A stretch of DNA of 48,908 nt from Candidatus Wallbacteria bacterium (lineage in GTDB: Bacteria; Muiribacteriota; UBA6191; JACPRK01). The translations under genes and the position numbers were made by a program. Below the pieces are notes generated by a model. The model saw nothing but the letters and a program-made list of their open reading frames with translations. It was not told the DNA's origin and searched no databases. The stretch lies in the NCBI GenBank assembly GCA_016213845.1, contig JACQZN010000061.1, forward strand, positions 1-48,908. Reading direction: 5' to 3'. Shown here piece after piece: positions 8,601-17,900 of the stretch; the stretch's first letter is position 1; each line of letters opens with the position of its first letter.

Positions 8601-11017
8601 AGGAGATCGTCCGCGTGACGGCGGTCGTCCCGATCGACCGGCAGTACGTCTGGGACATAGACCACAAGGGCCCCTCCCAGGTGCCCGAGGACTCCACCAC
8701 CGCGACCGACGCCAACAACTGGTTCGCCGAGGGCCTGGTCCGCTACTACAACGGCATCAATTACGACTACTACAAGAACCAGCTTCCCAGCCCGGCCGAC
8801 ATGAAGAAGTACAGCGGCGTGGGACAGTACATCTATCCGACGGTCGACAAGACCAAGCTGACCGTGCAGGACTGGATCGCCATCCGAGACGGCGTGAGCG
8901 ACTTCGGCACGCGCGTCGACGGATTCAAGCGCGAAGACTTCGAGGCGGTCACCTACGAGTGGTACCTGAAGGCGACCGACCCGACGAAGCCGTCCCAGCT
9001 GGTGCCGAACGGGATCGGCGCCCAAATCGCGAGCGGCACCCTGGCCGAGCTCTGGGACCTGCAGAACCTGACGTCGGTGACCGGCCCTGCCGGGAGCCCG
9101 TCCTCGCCGGTCGCGCTGCGCCGGGCATTGCTCGGAACGGGCGCGGCAACCAGCGACGTGCTCACCTTCCTGCCGTCCTCGCTCATCAACACGCCGCGCA
9201 CCGTGGAGGTGCGCATCCCGCTGATGTCGCGGGACCTGGCGCGCGCCCTGGCCGCGGGCCGTGGCACGCAGACCGTCGTGCTGCCCAGGGACCTGCGCGT
9301 CGCGTTCAACGTCCCGACCGACCCGACCGCCATCCAGCTGGCCTGCCGCATCAAGTACCCGCGCGTGAAGTGGGTCAACACGGCCCAGCCCGGCCGCACG
9401 TTCAACGGGCGCACGGTCTACTACGACCTGGTCGACGATCCAGGCGACTGGCACGGCTACTACAAGAAGAGCCGTCTGGCGGGCGTTTTCACGGACACTC
9501 CGAAGTCGCTCAACCTGAACCCTGCCATCGAGGACGGCGACGACTACGTGGAGACCGTCGTCTTCGACACGGCCACTCCGTGGGTGAGCGCGCAAGGCAA
9601 CAGCAAGACTTTCGACCCCGTCAAGTACGGCTCGGTGCAGCAGATGGAGTTCGCCACGCCGGCCCGGGTCGAAACAGGCAAGGCTCTGCCCCTGGCCGGG
9701 TACGACAACCTCTACCGGGTCTTCGTCGTGGACAACAACCCCTACGTCCACTTCAACTCCTGGGAGGGCACCTCCAGGGACGACATGTGGCCGAAGCTCT
9801 CGAAGTTCCACTACGAGGTCGGCGACGACATCCGCATCCGGGACACGGTCTTCGGCGGCGTCGGCCTCAAGGAGGGCACCGGCCACTTCGGGTTCGACAT
9901 CTCCCACACCGGCAACATCTTCAACCTGGCGAGGACCGATTTCCCGGGCGACACGGCCGAAAACCAGCTCCCGACGCAGGCCTCCTACGTCTACGGCTAC
10001 GACCGTATCAAGACCTGGGGCCCCTTCGGCAACGGCGTGTCGTTCGACAACATCCAGGGCAACTCGGTCCCGGCCTTCAACGCCACCAGCTCCTACAGCC
10101 GCATCCTGGCCGACATCTCCAAGTGGGCGCGGGCCGACTGGACCAACGTCACGAACCAGACAGCCCGCGACGACGCCGACCGCAATTACCGTGTCACGCA
10201 GTGGGACTTCAAGGACATGGACTTGCCGATGCCGATCTTCCTCGACAACCGCCCGAACCTGCTGGCCAAGGCAGGCGCCGAGGGCGAAGACCGCGACGTG
10301 GCCCGCACGGGCGCCAACCCGTCGGCTGCGGCGCGCAAATCGGGCCCGTCCCAGGTCGGAACCAACCAAGTCTTCGACGTCGATCCGCCGAACATCCTGG
10401 TCGAGATCGTGGAGTTCAAGGGCGCCTTGCCGGTCTTCTTCGCAGCCGCGAAGGACTATTCGCGCGGGTGGTCGGCCTCGCCCGTGGACCTGGAGAACAA
10501 CTGGCAGGTCTTCAAGGCCAGCGCCGACGCGCGTGACGTCTACAAGGCCTTCCCGTCCGAGTCCCGGCCGGGCATTACCGTTCTGCCGGCAACGTCCGCG
10601 ACGCGGATGAAGCAGACGACCGTACTGGACTTCCGCGATCCTTCGGCCTGGGCTCCACCAGGCGCCAGCTTCAACTACCGGCTCGAAGAGGACGTCCGGT
10701 TCCGGCTGACCGTCAAGGCCGCCGACAACGGGAGCGACGCGCGCAACATCGGCATCACGATCAAGGGCGTCGAAGGCACCGCGCAGCAGCACTTCCCGGC
10801 GACAGTCAAGGAGATCGGCGAGACCGGCATCGACACCGGCGGCGTCGCCGCACTCCAGGGCACGCACTTCTATCCGAGCGCGGGCGAAAGCGACACGATC
10901 CACATCGAGGCCAAGGACCTCGCAGGCAACACGCGCGAAGTGGTCCTGCACCTCGACGTCACCGAACACGAATCCAACTACCGCGTCATTGGCAACACGA
11001 ACCGGCAGGTGCGGTAG
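5642..11017 (+). CDS. Very large secreted protein of unknown function (1791 aa)
   Basis: A clean signal peptide (MKRMVLAGLLVLLSTGSAQA) starts this exported protein, which has no membrane anchor or transmembrane helix that I can see. The first 100 residues resemble beta-propeller blades. Around residues 840-850 a DxDGDG segment looks like a calcium-binding loop. FRDPGEYEVQLQIKGKYF near residues 930-950 and DLAGNTREVVLHLDV near the C-terminus resemble PKD/Ig-like strands. Residues 490-690 are very rich in Thr and Val, as in extended surface stalks. I recognise no catalytic motif. It is probably a surface or filament-associated adhesin-like protein, translated with the OmpH-like gene 6 bases upstream. 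GC-rich codon use also produces long antisense frames here, which I do not consider genes. Confidence 0.85.
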   Translation: MKRMVLAGLLVLLSTGSAQAFLELSDPRLVQAIDARSGDVYLRLKDKRNNTGGVYRFRRTDQTFTLVGQWLFSIGQSSGLAVDKFARVTVLEDSGTGGRKALSALTPPVPDGAVLQINKATGSLSILNLGAPQKQATTPDTGTAFATPNPSFDYVPAPHTLLNNRWRVRVHSDHGFGGWVANNSGGGPSRNPDNGGTTYANMLTGLNQWYVSDINGRNAHGGIGPNLARAKSGWYEANLFRIKNWISTADFDTFPVPGLDLANKNALVALGNPITSSLATGYELEFFSSCGDRCLASAGSDRVESTLRVPAKIVFSSEGLSAEAQRVYGIQSTGNNAVVLRYVLANNIWTNQGVDASDVVDGHSLRTSGTIQTFGVAAKSRTADYIYRSELPGTSFSVSGKFFRDGATLHGYKPSDGTVEWEDRSEVSGSITKGKVTGLGNQIRAITSDGRFNLYYFVQEKNPPDAGVTAAFDAINTSNPQLVTNPLAPGPFRYEDTVLELPGGRTTETTEVIQTVVETVKIPLTLCGIAATGGSCIQPTQGDNTKTIHTVTRNPDGSASSMSQAFGTAKVGYNMTITMGAEIPGSPNEHAVTISVNTAQVPAVISGNVKYAQATQEKCTQVAVPTTVVNNLPKVETVSAEKATTTEVSVTTTHETTGCAIIFNQDVGGHMIDKVTTVTKRKTTTTYFGTLARKFYYRQTQQFGLHSVNVDESKTGGVTDARTKALDRGGIILDSQIWTRTAHKAPGDPKLAFKATDAPDVDAAFTGGVVEYDLDADSIKLTDPPVTKEKLAVLDFKPDSGTPLVTVEDFPENFEMENYPSWSGISAGPYGKMNQNYIGEDQDGDGVAGRAGDTYYQSEFKYKWVVKAVSEPLKSAYNNGVRTTKPSQSNNGIVFPVTSATSSVAADAPGETAGWNASGAGESPAVRFSYNFRDPGEYEVQLQIKGKYFDTSGLTFANTADDVKLAEYGPDSARSGQNGYVYVAPRKEIVRVTAVVPIDRQYVWDIDHKGPSQVPEDSTTATDANNWFAEGLVRYYNGINYDYYKNQLPSPADMKKYSGVGQYIYPTVDKTKLTVQDWIAIRDGVSDFGTRVDGFKREDFEAVTYEWYLKATDPTKPSQLVPNGIGAQIASGTLAELWDLQNLTSVTGPAGSPSSPVALRRALLGTGAATSDVLTFLPSSLINTPRTVEVRIPLMSRDLARALAAGRGTQTVVLPRDLRVAFNVPTDPTAIQLACRIKYPRVKWVNTAQPGRTFNGRTVYYDLVDDPGDWHGYYKKSRLAGVFTDTPKSLNLNPAIEDGDDYVETVVFDTATPWVSAQGNSKTFDPVKYGSVQQMEFATPARVETGKALPLAGYDNLYRVFVVDNNPYVHFNSWEGTSRDDMWPKLSKFHYEVGDDIRIRDTVFGGVGLKEGTGHFGFDISHTGNIFNLARTDFPGDTAENQLPTQASYVYGYDRIKTWGPFGNGVSFDNIQGNSVPAFNATSSYSRILADISKWARADWTNVTNQTARDDADRNYRVTQWDFKDMDLPMPIFLDNRPNLLAKAGAEGEDRDVARTGANPSAAARKSGPSQVGTNQVFDVDPPNILVEIVEFKGALPVFFAAAKDYSRGWSASPVDLENNWQVFKASADARDVYKAFPSESRPGITVLPATSATRMKQTTVLDFRDPSAWAPPGASFNYRLEEDVRFRLTVKAADNGSDARNIGITIKGVEGTAQQHFPATVKEIGETGIDTGGVAALQGTHFYPSAGESDTIHIEAKDLAGNTREVVLHLDVTEHESNYRVIGNTNRQVR

Positions 11018-11024
11018 CCCGAGG

Positions 11025-11066
11025 GAAGTAGCGAGTAGCGAGTAGTGAGTAGTGAGTAGCGAGTAG
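11025..11066 (+). repeat. Heptanucleotide tandem array, unit (C/T)GAGTAG (6 copies)
   Basis: Six 7-bp units follow each other: GAAGTAG, CGAGTAG, CGAGTAG, TGAGTAG, TGAGTAG, CGAGTAG. The array begins 8 bases after the stop of the 1791-residue gene and ends before the helicase promoter region. Confidence 0.85.
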
Positions 11067-11102
11067 AAGCTGCTTGCCGAATCGCGAGCCTCGCCGCTTT
11101 CC

Positions 11103-11133
11103 TTGACATTTTCCGCGCAGCGTCTCGAAGATT
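11103..11133 (+). promoter_or_regulatory. Candidate promoter of mrfA
   Basis: A perfect TTGACA lies at 11103-11108. The downstream -10 box is weak (GAAGAT at 11127-11132 with 18-bp spacing, or AAGATT one base on). If used, transcription would start within a few bases of ATG 11142, giving an almost leaderless message. No Shine-Dalgarno site precedes that ATG, which fits. Confidence 0.35.
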
Positions 11134-11141
11134 GTCCTATC

Positions 11142-13457
11142 ATGCGCGGATTTCCGGATCACGACGTCGATCGCTTCCTGGACGAGATCCGCAGGGACGA
11201 CGACTTCCAGAAGAACCTCACCAGCTGGAAGGTGCTCCCCGCGCGCGAGGCCGTCACCGCCCCCTTTCCCGATAACCTCGATCCTCGGCTCGTCGCCGCC
11301 ATGAAGAGTCGAGGGATAGAACAACTCTTTTCGCATCAGGCCCAGGCCGCGGCGCTGGCGGCCGCAGGCAAGAACCTGGTCGTCGTCACCCCGACCGCCT
11401 CGGGGAAGACGCTCTGCTACAACCTGCCGGTGCTCAACGAGCTCCTGGCGCGGCCGGAGTCGCGCGCGCTCTATCTGTTCCCGACGAAGGCGCTCTCGGC
11501 CGACCAGCTCGACGAGCTCCACGGCGTCGTCACCTCCACGGGAAGCGACGTCAAGACCTTCACCTTCGACGGCGACACACCCGCGGACGCCCGGCGCGCG
11601 ATCCGCTCGGCAGGCCACATCGTGGTGACCAACCCCGACATGCTCCACTCGGGCATCCTCCCGCACCACACGCGCTGGGTGAAGCTGTTCGAAAACCTCA
11701 AGTTCGTCGTGCTCGACGAGCTGCACCACTACCGGGGCGTCTTCGGCAGCCACCTGGCCAACGTCCTGCGCCGCTTGAAGCGCATCTGCAAGTTCTACGG
11801 GTCCAGCCCGCGCTTCATCTGCTGTTCGGCGACCATCGCCAACCCGGGCGAGCTGGCCTCGCGGCTGCTCGAGGAAGAGGTCGCGGTGGTCGACCAGAAC
11901 GGCGCGCCTTCCGGCGAGAAGCACTTCCTGCTCTACAACCCGCCCGTGGTGAATCGCGAGCTCGGCATCCGGCGGTCCGTCATCAAGCAGAGCTGCGACG
12001 TCGCCGATCGGTTCCTGGAGAAGGGATGTCCCACCATCGTCTTCGCGCGCAGCCGGCTGACGGTGGAGGTGTTGACGACCTACTTGAAAGAGCGGATGTC
12101 ACGACGCCACAAGAACCCGGACCTGATCCAGGGCTATCGAGGCGGCTACCTGCCGAACGAGCGCCGGGCCATCGAGGGCGCCCTACGCGACGGCACCGTG
12201 ATGGGGGTCGTCAGCACGAACGCCCTGGAGCTGGGGATCGACATCGGCAGCCTCGAGGTCTCGGTGATGTGTGGGTATCCGGGGACGGTCGCGTCTGCCT
12301 GGCAGCAGGCGGGGCGGGCCGGACGCCGGCAGGGGCGATCGGTGGCGGTCCTCATCGCCAGCTCGACCCCGCTGGACCAGTACATGGTCGGCCATCCCGA
12401 CTACTTCTTCGGGCGGCCACCCGAGGGCGCCGTGCTCAACCCGGACAACCTCGTGATCCTGATGTCGCACGTGAAGTGCGCGGCCTTCGAGCTGCCGTTC
12501 GAGGACGGCGAGCGGTTCGGCGGCTGCCGCGAGGATCTGGGCGAGCTCCTGCACTTCCTGGAGGAGCACCGCGTCCTGCGCCACGTCGGCAACCGGTGGC
12601 ACTGGATGGCGGACGTCTACCCGGCGGGCGACGTCAGCCTGCGCAGCGCCACGACGGACAACGTGGTGATCCACGACCTGGTCAACGACCGCGTCATCGG
12701 GGAGATCGACTGGGCCTCGGCGCCGCTGATCGTGCATGACGAGGCGATCTACCTGCACCAGAGCCGCCAGTATCAGATCGAGAAGTTCGACGTCGAGGGC
12801 AAGCGCGCCGAGGCGCGGCCCGTCGAGGTCGACTACTACACGGACGCCGAGGCCAAGACCGACATCAAGGTGCTGGACGTGTTCTGCGAGCAGGCCGAGC
12901 CGGGCGGGCAGCGGGCGCACGGCGAGGTGGCGGTAACGACGCTACCGGTCCTGTACAAGAAGATCCGCTTCCACACGCACGAGAACGTGGGCTGGGGCTA
13001 CATCCACCTCCCTGAGCAGGAGATGCAGACCACGTCGTTCTGGTTCAGCTACGGCGAGAACGACCACCAGGCGCTGGGCGTGACGACCGAGGAGATGGGG
13101 CTGGGGTTGAAGGCGCTGGCCAACATCCTGGCGCAGGTGGCGCCTCTCTACGTGATGGCCGAGCCGCACGACCTGCGCGCGGTGGCGATGGTGCAATCGC
13201 CGTTCACGAAGCGGCCGACGGTCTACGTGTACGATAACCACCCGGGCGGCGTGGGGTTCTCGGAGAGGATCTTCGACGACTGCGCGCGGCTCTTCCGGGC
13301 GGCCGGCGAGCTGGTCGGCGGGTGCGTCTGTCCGGACGGATGTCCGTCGTGCGTGGGGCCGGCGCTGGAGGTCGGCCCGCGGGGCAAGGAGATAGCGCTG
13401 AGGCTGCTCGCGCTCGGGGGGTTGGAGGAGAGGGTGGACAGCGGGGTGGGCGGGTGA
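11142..13457 (+). CDS. mrfA: MrfA/YprA-type DEAD/DEAH-box helicase with C-terminal zinc-binding domain
   Basis: The 771-residue protein is a superfamily 2 helicase. Q-motif-like FSHQ lies at 63-66, Walker A TPTASGKT at 83-90, DELH at 192-195, a CSAT motif follows, and motif VI is QQAGRAGRRQGRS. The C-terminal DUF1998-type region ends in four cysteines at 728, 730, 734 and 737 (CxCx3CxxC), the zinc site of this family. In Bacillus subtilis MrfA works with the MrfB exonuclease in repair of mitomycin C lesions, and here the MrfB-type gene follows. I prefer ATG 11142 over an upstream TTG at 11103 because that TTG lies inside the TTGACA box and family members start near this point. Cytoplasmic DNA repair is the likely role. 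Confidence 0.92.
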   Translation: MRGFPDHDVDRFLDEIRRDDDFQKNLTSWKVLPAREAVTAPFPDNLDPRLVAAMKSRGIEQLFSHQAQAAALAAAGKNLVVVTPTASGKTLCYNLPVLNELLARPESRALYLFPTKALSADQLDELHGVVTSTGSDVKTFTFDGDTPADARRAIRSAGHIVVTNPDMLHSGILPHHTRWVKLFENLKFVVLDELHHYRGVFGSHLANVLRRLKRICKFYGSSPRFICCSATIANPGELASRLLEEEVAVVDQNGAPSGEKHFLLYNPPVVNRELGIRRSVIKQSCDVADRFLEKGCPTIVFARSRLTVEVLTTYLKERMSRRHKNPDLIQGYRGGYLPNERRAIEGALRDGTVMGVVSTNALELGIDIGSLEVSVMCGYPGTVASAWQQAGRAGRRQGRSVAVLIASSTPLDQYMVGHPDYFFGRPPEGAVLNPDNLVILMSHVKCAAFELPFEDGERFGGCREDLGELLHFLEEHRVLRHVGNRWHWMADVYPAGDVSLRSATTDNVVIHDLVNDRVIGEIDWASAPLIVHDEAIYLHQSRQYQIEKFDVEGKRAEARPVEVDYYTDAEAKTDIKVLDVFCEQAEPGGQRAHGEVAVTTLPVLYKKIRFHTHENVGWGYIHLPEQEMQTTSFWFSYGENDHQALGVTTEEMGLGLKALANILAQVAPLYVMAEPHDLRAVAMVQSPFTKRPTVYVYDNHPGGVGFSERIFDDCARLFRAAGELVGGCVCPDGCPSCVGPALEVGPRGKEIALRLLALGGLEERVDSGVGG

Positions 13458-13482
13458 CAGGTCTTGGTACTTACTACTGTCT

Positions 13483-13606
13483 GGGGGTCTGCCCTCACAA
13501 CTGCATGGATCTCCTGAAAACCGGCATGAAATCTAGTTGTACTGATTCCTGTCGAGGGCCTTGCCCTCGAGCTCCCACCAGGGGACCATCGGCCCCCTGG
13601 ACCCCC
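13483..13606. other. Structured GC-rich palindromic element between mrfA and mrfB
   Basis: Four perfect complementary pairs nest in 124 nt. GGGGGTC (13483-13489) pairs with GACCCCC (13600-13606) and closes the element. ACAACT (13497-13502) pairs with AGTTGT (13535-13540). An 8-bp stem (13552-13559 with 13563-13570) has a CTT loop. CCAGGGG (13578-13584) pairs with CCCCTGG (13594-13600); it shares one base with the closing helix. GCCCTC (13491-13496) could pair instead with GAGGGC (13554-13559). There is no convincing ORF in it. The surrounding gap (13458-13719) is less GC-rich than its neighbours. It may be a structured RNA or a repetitive extragenic palindrome. Confidence 0.4.
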
Positions 13607-13719
13607 AATTTCTTGCGAATCTCCGGAGCTGCGAAAGTCATGGGCAACTCGAAGACTCGAAAGGTAGTTCGGGACTATCGCGGGTCCGCAGGCGTCCCCG
13701 CCAGAACAGCGTGGCTCCC

Positions 13720-14949
13720 ATGAGTCTGACGGATCGACTCAAGAGGCTGGGCGCGGTTCATCGGATGGCGCCGGTGGAGCCGCTGCCGCCGCGAGAACCG
13801 GCGGGCGACGTGGCCGGCTTCGAGCCGTGCGCGAACGGGTTCGGGACGTTTCTGATGAGGGAGCGGTTCTACCCGCTGACGCATGCCCACGGCTGCCACG
13901 CGCTGGGCGAGGCGCTGGGCTGCGAGGAGAAGACGCTGGGAGTGCTGGCGCGCGACCGTCGGATGGGGACGTTCGACGTTTCGAGGGCGCTGTTCCTCGA
14001 CACCGAGACGACGGGTCTGTCAGGCGGAACGGGGACGGTGGCCTTTCTGGTGGGAGTGGCAGGCTTCGAGGCGGGCGGGTTCCGCGTGCGGCAGCTCTTC
14101 ATGCGCGACTTCGACGAGGAACCGGCGCTTCTCTTTGGGCTCTCGCTTCTGCTATCGGAGCGGACCGGACTGGTCACGTACAACGGGAAGACGTTCGACA
14201 TGCCGCTCCTGGCCACGCGCTTCGTGGCCAACCGGCTGGCTGCGCCGGAGCTGGATCTGCCGCACCTGGACCTCTTGCACGCGGCGCGTAGGCTCTGGCG
14301 GCACGACCTGCAGGAAGTCACGCTCGGGGCGGTGGAGCGCTCGGTGCTCGCGATCGTGAGGACCGGGGACGTGCCTGGGATGATGATCCCGGCGCTTTAC
14401 TTCCAGTACCTCACGGAGCGGCGACCGGCGGCGCTGGAGCCGGTGTTCTCGCACAATCTGCTGGACCTTTTGAGTCTGGTTTCTGTGATTGCGGCCGGGG
14501 CGCGCGCCTGCCGGGGCGAGGGGCGCGGGGCAGGAGAGCACTACGGCGTGGCGCGCACGCACGACTCGATGAAATCGCCCGGGGAAGCGGTGGAAGGGTA
14601 CCGGCGGGCGCTGGCGGCCGCCACAGAAGAGTCGCTGCAACGGACGATACGAAAGGGGCTGGCGCGCGCTCTGGCGCGGGCAGGCCGCGGGGACGAGGCT
14701 GCCGCCGAGTGGCGACTGGTATCGGAGCGGTGGGAGGATCTCGAGGCGCTCGAGGCGCTGGCAAAGTGGGCCGAGCACCGGATGCGCGACCTGGCGATGG
14801 CCTCGGAGCTCGTGGAGCGCGCGCTGGCGAAGCTCAACTCGCCGCTCTTCCGTTCGATCCGGGCCCACGACCGGCAGCGAGCCGCCTTCCTGCTCCGGCG
14901 GGAGCGGCTCGCAGCCAAGCGAGCGCGAGCCGCACGGGCTTCGTCGTGA
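13720..14949 (+). CDS. mrfB: MrfB/YprB-type DEDDh exonuclease with TPR-like C-terminus
   Basis: The 409-residue protein has an RNase H-like exonuclease fold. D94 and E96 are in FLDTETTGL, D160 in YNGKTFD, an Asp is in HLDLLHAARRLW, and H245/D249 are in SHNLLDLLSL; together these make the DEDDh set. The C-terminal 150 residues (ALARAGRGDEAAAEW and similar) look like helical TPR repeats, as in B. subtilis YprB/MrfB. It follows the MrfA-type helicase after a 262-bp structured gap, whereas such pairs are usually closer. ATG 13720 was chosen because the fold begins soon after and the upstream frame crosses the palindromic element; no clear ribosome binding site is seen, so the start is uncertain. 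Confidence 0.88.
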   Translation: MSLTDRLKRLGAVHRMAPVEPLPPREPAGDVAGFEPCANGFGTFLMRERFYPLTHAHGCHALGEALGCEEKTLGVLARDRRMGTFDVSRALFLDTETTGLSGGTGTVAFLVGVAGFEAGGFRVRQLFMRDFDEEPALLFGLSLLLSERTGLVTYNGKTFDMPLLATRFVANRLAAPELDLPHLDLLHAARRLWRHDLQEVTLGAVERSVLAIVRTGDVPGMMIPALYFQYLTERRPAALEPVFSHNLLDLLSLVSVIAAGARACRGEGRGAGEHYGVARTHDSMKSPGEAVEGYRRALAAATEESLQRTIRKGLARALARAGRGDEAAAEWRLVSERWEDLEALEALAKWAEHRMRDLAMASELVERALAKLNSPLFRSIRAHDRQRAAFLLRRERLAAKRARAARASS

Positions 14950-14968
14950 GCGCGGCTCGGGCTTGCTC

Positions 14969-17900
14969 TCAGGGCCCCGCGGGCAAGACGGCCGGGCGCG
15001 CGGAAGGCGACAGCAGCAGCAGCCCGTCCTCGAGCTCCAGGTTGAAGGCGGCGCTCAGACCGTCGAGATAGGGCTCGAAGGCCAGCGTCCCCGAGGAAGT
15101 CCGGCGCTGGCGAAGGATGCCGGAAGCGCCGGTGTCCCGGGCGAGCTCGCCGGCGCCGTAGCCCGCGGGCGACCCGAGCGGCAGCGCGATCCAGTTGGCG
15201 CCCAGGGACAGCGAGGTCGTGCGCTGCTCGGTGGGCCAGAGCTGACCGTCGAGCTGCAGCGTTGCGGCGGCGGGCAAATGGACCAGATAGCTCCTGTTGC
15301 CCTCGAGCGGGAAGTCGGCGGCGCCGGCGGAAGCGAGATAGACTTCGAAGCGCGAGTTGGGCGTGTTGCCACCGGGCGCGGTCCTCACGACGAGCGTGGC
15401 GCCCAGGCTGCGGGCGAGATCCCCGGCCATGTAGGCGCCGCCCGGGCCCGAGCCCGGAGCCGAGAGCGGCAGCGCAATGAGGCTGGAGCCCCGCGGAAGC
15501 GACAGCGCAACGTGGCCCTTGCCCAGAGAATCGAGCGTCAGGCTGCGGAACTTGCCGCCCAGTGTCGTCACAGGCTTTCCGTCGGGAAACGTGACCTGGA
15601 GCGACTGGAGACCGTCGAAGACGTTCACGCCGTTGGCGACGGGCAGCTCGAGCTGGGCGATGTAGACGTTGGGGTCGCTGGTGGCGGTCATGACGACGGA
15701 GCTGACTCCCGATGCGGAGAAGCCCGTGCCGGGCGGAGTTCGCAGGAGCCTGAGCGGGCGCTCCGAGGGCGGCAGATTGAAGGTCGCGGTCACGAAGAGC
15801 GGGCCGGCCGGGATGCGGCTGAGCGCGGAGCTTGAGAGGCTGAGACGCGCCACGGGAGGCTCGGGGCCGGTCGCGAAAACAAGCACTCCGCCGGCGGGAG
15901 TCAGCGCGACGTTGCCGGCGGAGTCGAGGGCACCGCGCAGGGTCACGCTGGCCAGCCCATCGCGCACGTCGACGCCGTCCTGCTTGAGGACCTGATAGGA
16001 AGCGGTCCAGACGCGCAGGTCGCCGGCCGACGTCATCGGCGTCGGGAGCAGATCGTTGCCCTCCCCCGGGCGATCGACCTCGACGGAGGGCGTGCGGGCC
16101 AGCGGCTCGTTGAAGGTCGCCGTGAGAACGAGGCGCCCGGCGGGCACCTGGCCGGCAGGCTGGCTGTAGCTGAGCACGGCGTTGGGCGGGACCGTGTCGA
16201 CCGGCAGCGTCACGGACGGGGCCGCGGTGTTCCCGGCGGCGTCGGTGACCTGCATGGCGCGCAGCTGGGCCGAGCCGTCGAGGATGCGCGTGCCGTCAGC
16301 CGGGAGCACGATGTAGTTGAGCGTGAACGTGAGACCGGAGGCCGTGGCGCTCATCGGCGCGTCGAGCACGTCGTTGCCGCTGCCGGGCCGGTCGATGGAG
16401 AGCAGAGGAACGGTCGAGAGCGGCTCGGTGACGGTCAGGTCGATCGAGAGCACGCCGACCGGGGCGGCCGTGAATCGCAGGCGCGGAGCGAGTGTCCAGG
16501 CTGGCGGAGTTGTATCGAGAGTGAAAAGAGTATTCGAGACCTGGAGGCCGGCGTTGCCCGCCCGATCGACGATGCTATCCAGGAACACCACCGCAACGCC
16601 GTCTGAAACGGTCGGGGCGGCCTGGGCGACGGAGTAGGCGTACGTGAACTGGGAAGGGCTACCGGTCGGGGCCATCGTCTCCGGACCGGCGTCGTTTCCG
16701 GTACCCGGGCGGTCGACGTAGACGCGGGGCGCCCGGCCTAGCGGCTCCGAGAAGGACGCCGTGAGAACGAGGATGCCGGCGCCGACACCCGAAGCGGGCT
16801 TGCTGTAGACGATGGCTCCGGTGGGAGGCTGCGTATCTACGGTGAACGACCCGCCCGTCAGCCCTCGCAGCTCGTTTCCGGCGAGGTCTCTGGCCGCCGT
16901 CACGGTCACGCTGCAGGGACCGTCGGAGATGGTGGGGGCCGACGCGCGGGCAACGTCGTAGAGATAGGTCCACTCGAATCCCGTTGCTCCCGGCGAAAGC
17001 AGGGCCAGGGTGACGTCGTTGCCCGTCCCAGGCCGGTCGATCGAGATGCGGGGCCGAGTCGACAGGAGCTCATCGGAGAGCAGCGAGATCCGGAGCTGGC
17101 CGGCCGGCACGGCAGCCGGTTCGCGATCGTAGCTGCAGGAGAGCGTCGGGCCGAGCTCGTCGCCCGTGGGCGGGGTCACGACCAGGGCACCGGCGAGCAC
17201 CGAGAGGGTCTGGCCGTCGGTGGCGACGAGGTTGCGGGCGCCCAGGGCAGCGGTCGCCGAGACCTCGACGAGGTAGCGGACCGCCGGCGTGCCATCGGAG
17301 AGTGTGAAGGCCGAACGGAAGGTGAGCTGGACGCCGGCGCCGCTGACGCTCAAGGAAACGGAGCCGTTCAGGCCCGGCCCGGCGACGATGAGGTTCTGCC
17401 CGTCGACGGCGAGCTGGGCGTCTGTCGCGCAGACCACCGGCTCGGCGGACGAAGCGCTCTGGGGCAACATCGCCAGCTTGCGGAGATCGAGCTGCGAAGT
17501 GCGAGGCGCGGTCCGGAAATCGATCCCGGAGGTCTCGAAACCGGCCGAGACCACCACCAGCGCCCCCCCCTGGAAGAAGGCCGAGGAGAAGTCGCTGGCC
17601 AGCCGCGTGAAGTTGAAGGCGTAGGCCGGAGAGGAGAGCGTGGTGGTGGTGACGGGTCCATCGAGCGGCTCCAGGAGCACCTGGTAGGCGCCCGGAGGCA
17701 GGCCTCCGATCCGGTAGGAACCGTCGGCCGCCGTGTAGGCACCCGCGCCGACGACACCATCGGAGGAGACGGCCACCAGGTGAGCGCCGAAGATACTGGA
17801 GCCCGCAGCGTTCGTGACGCGGCCGACGATGGAGCCCGTGGCCGCCTGGAAACCGAGCGCCGGGTAGATGGAGGAGATGCCGGCCAGGTCGTCGGGTGAC

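Noticed and set aside
11103..11141. TTG start for the helicase
   Set aside because: The TTG is part of the TTGACA promoter box, and the extra 13 residues are not like the family.
8555..11143. Minus-strand open frame of 862 codons opposite the 1791-residue gene
   Set aside because: Composition is that of an antisense shadow; its N-terminal part (SLLTTHYSLLATS) is only the heptamer array read backwards.
13463..13560. Possible integron attC or group II intron end between mrfA and mrfB
   Set aside because: No integrase, cassette or reverse transcriptase gene is present, and no attC core-site signature was found.
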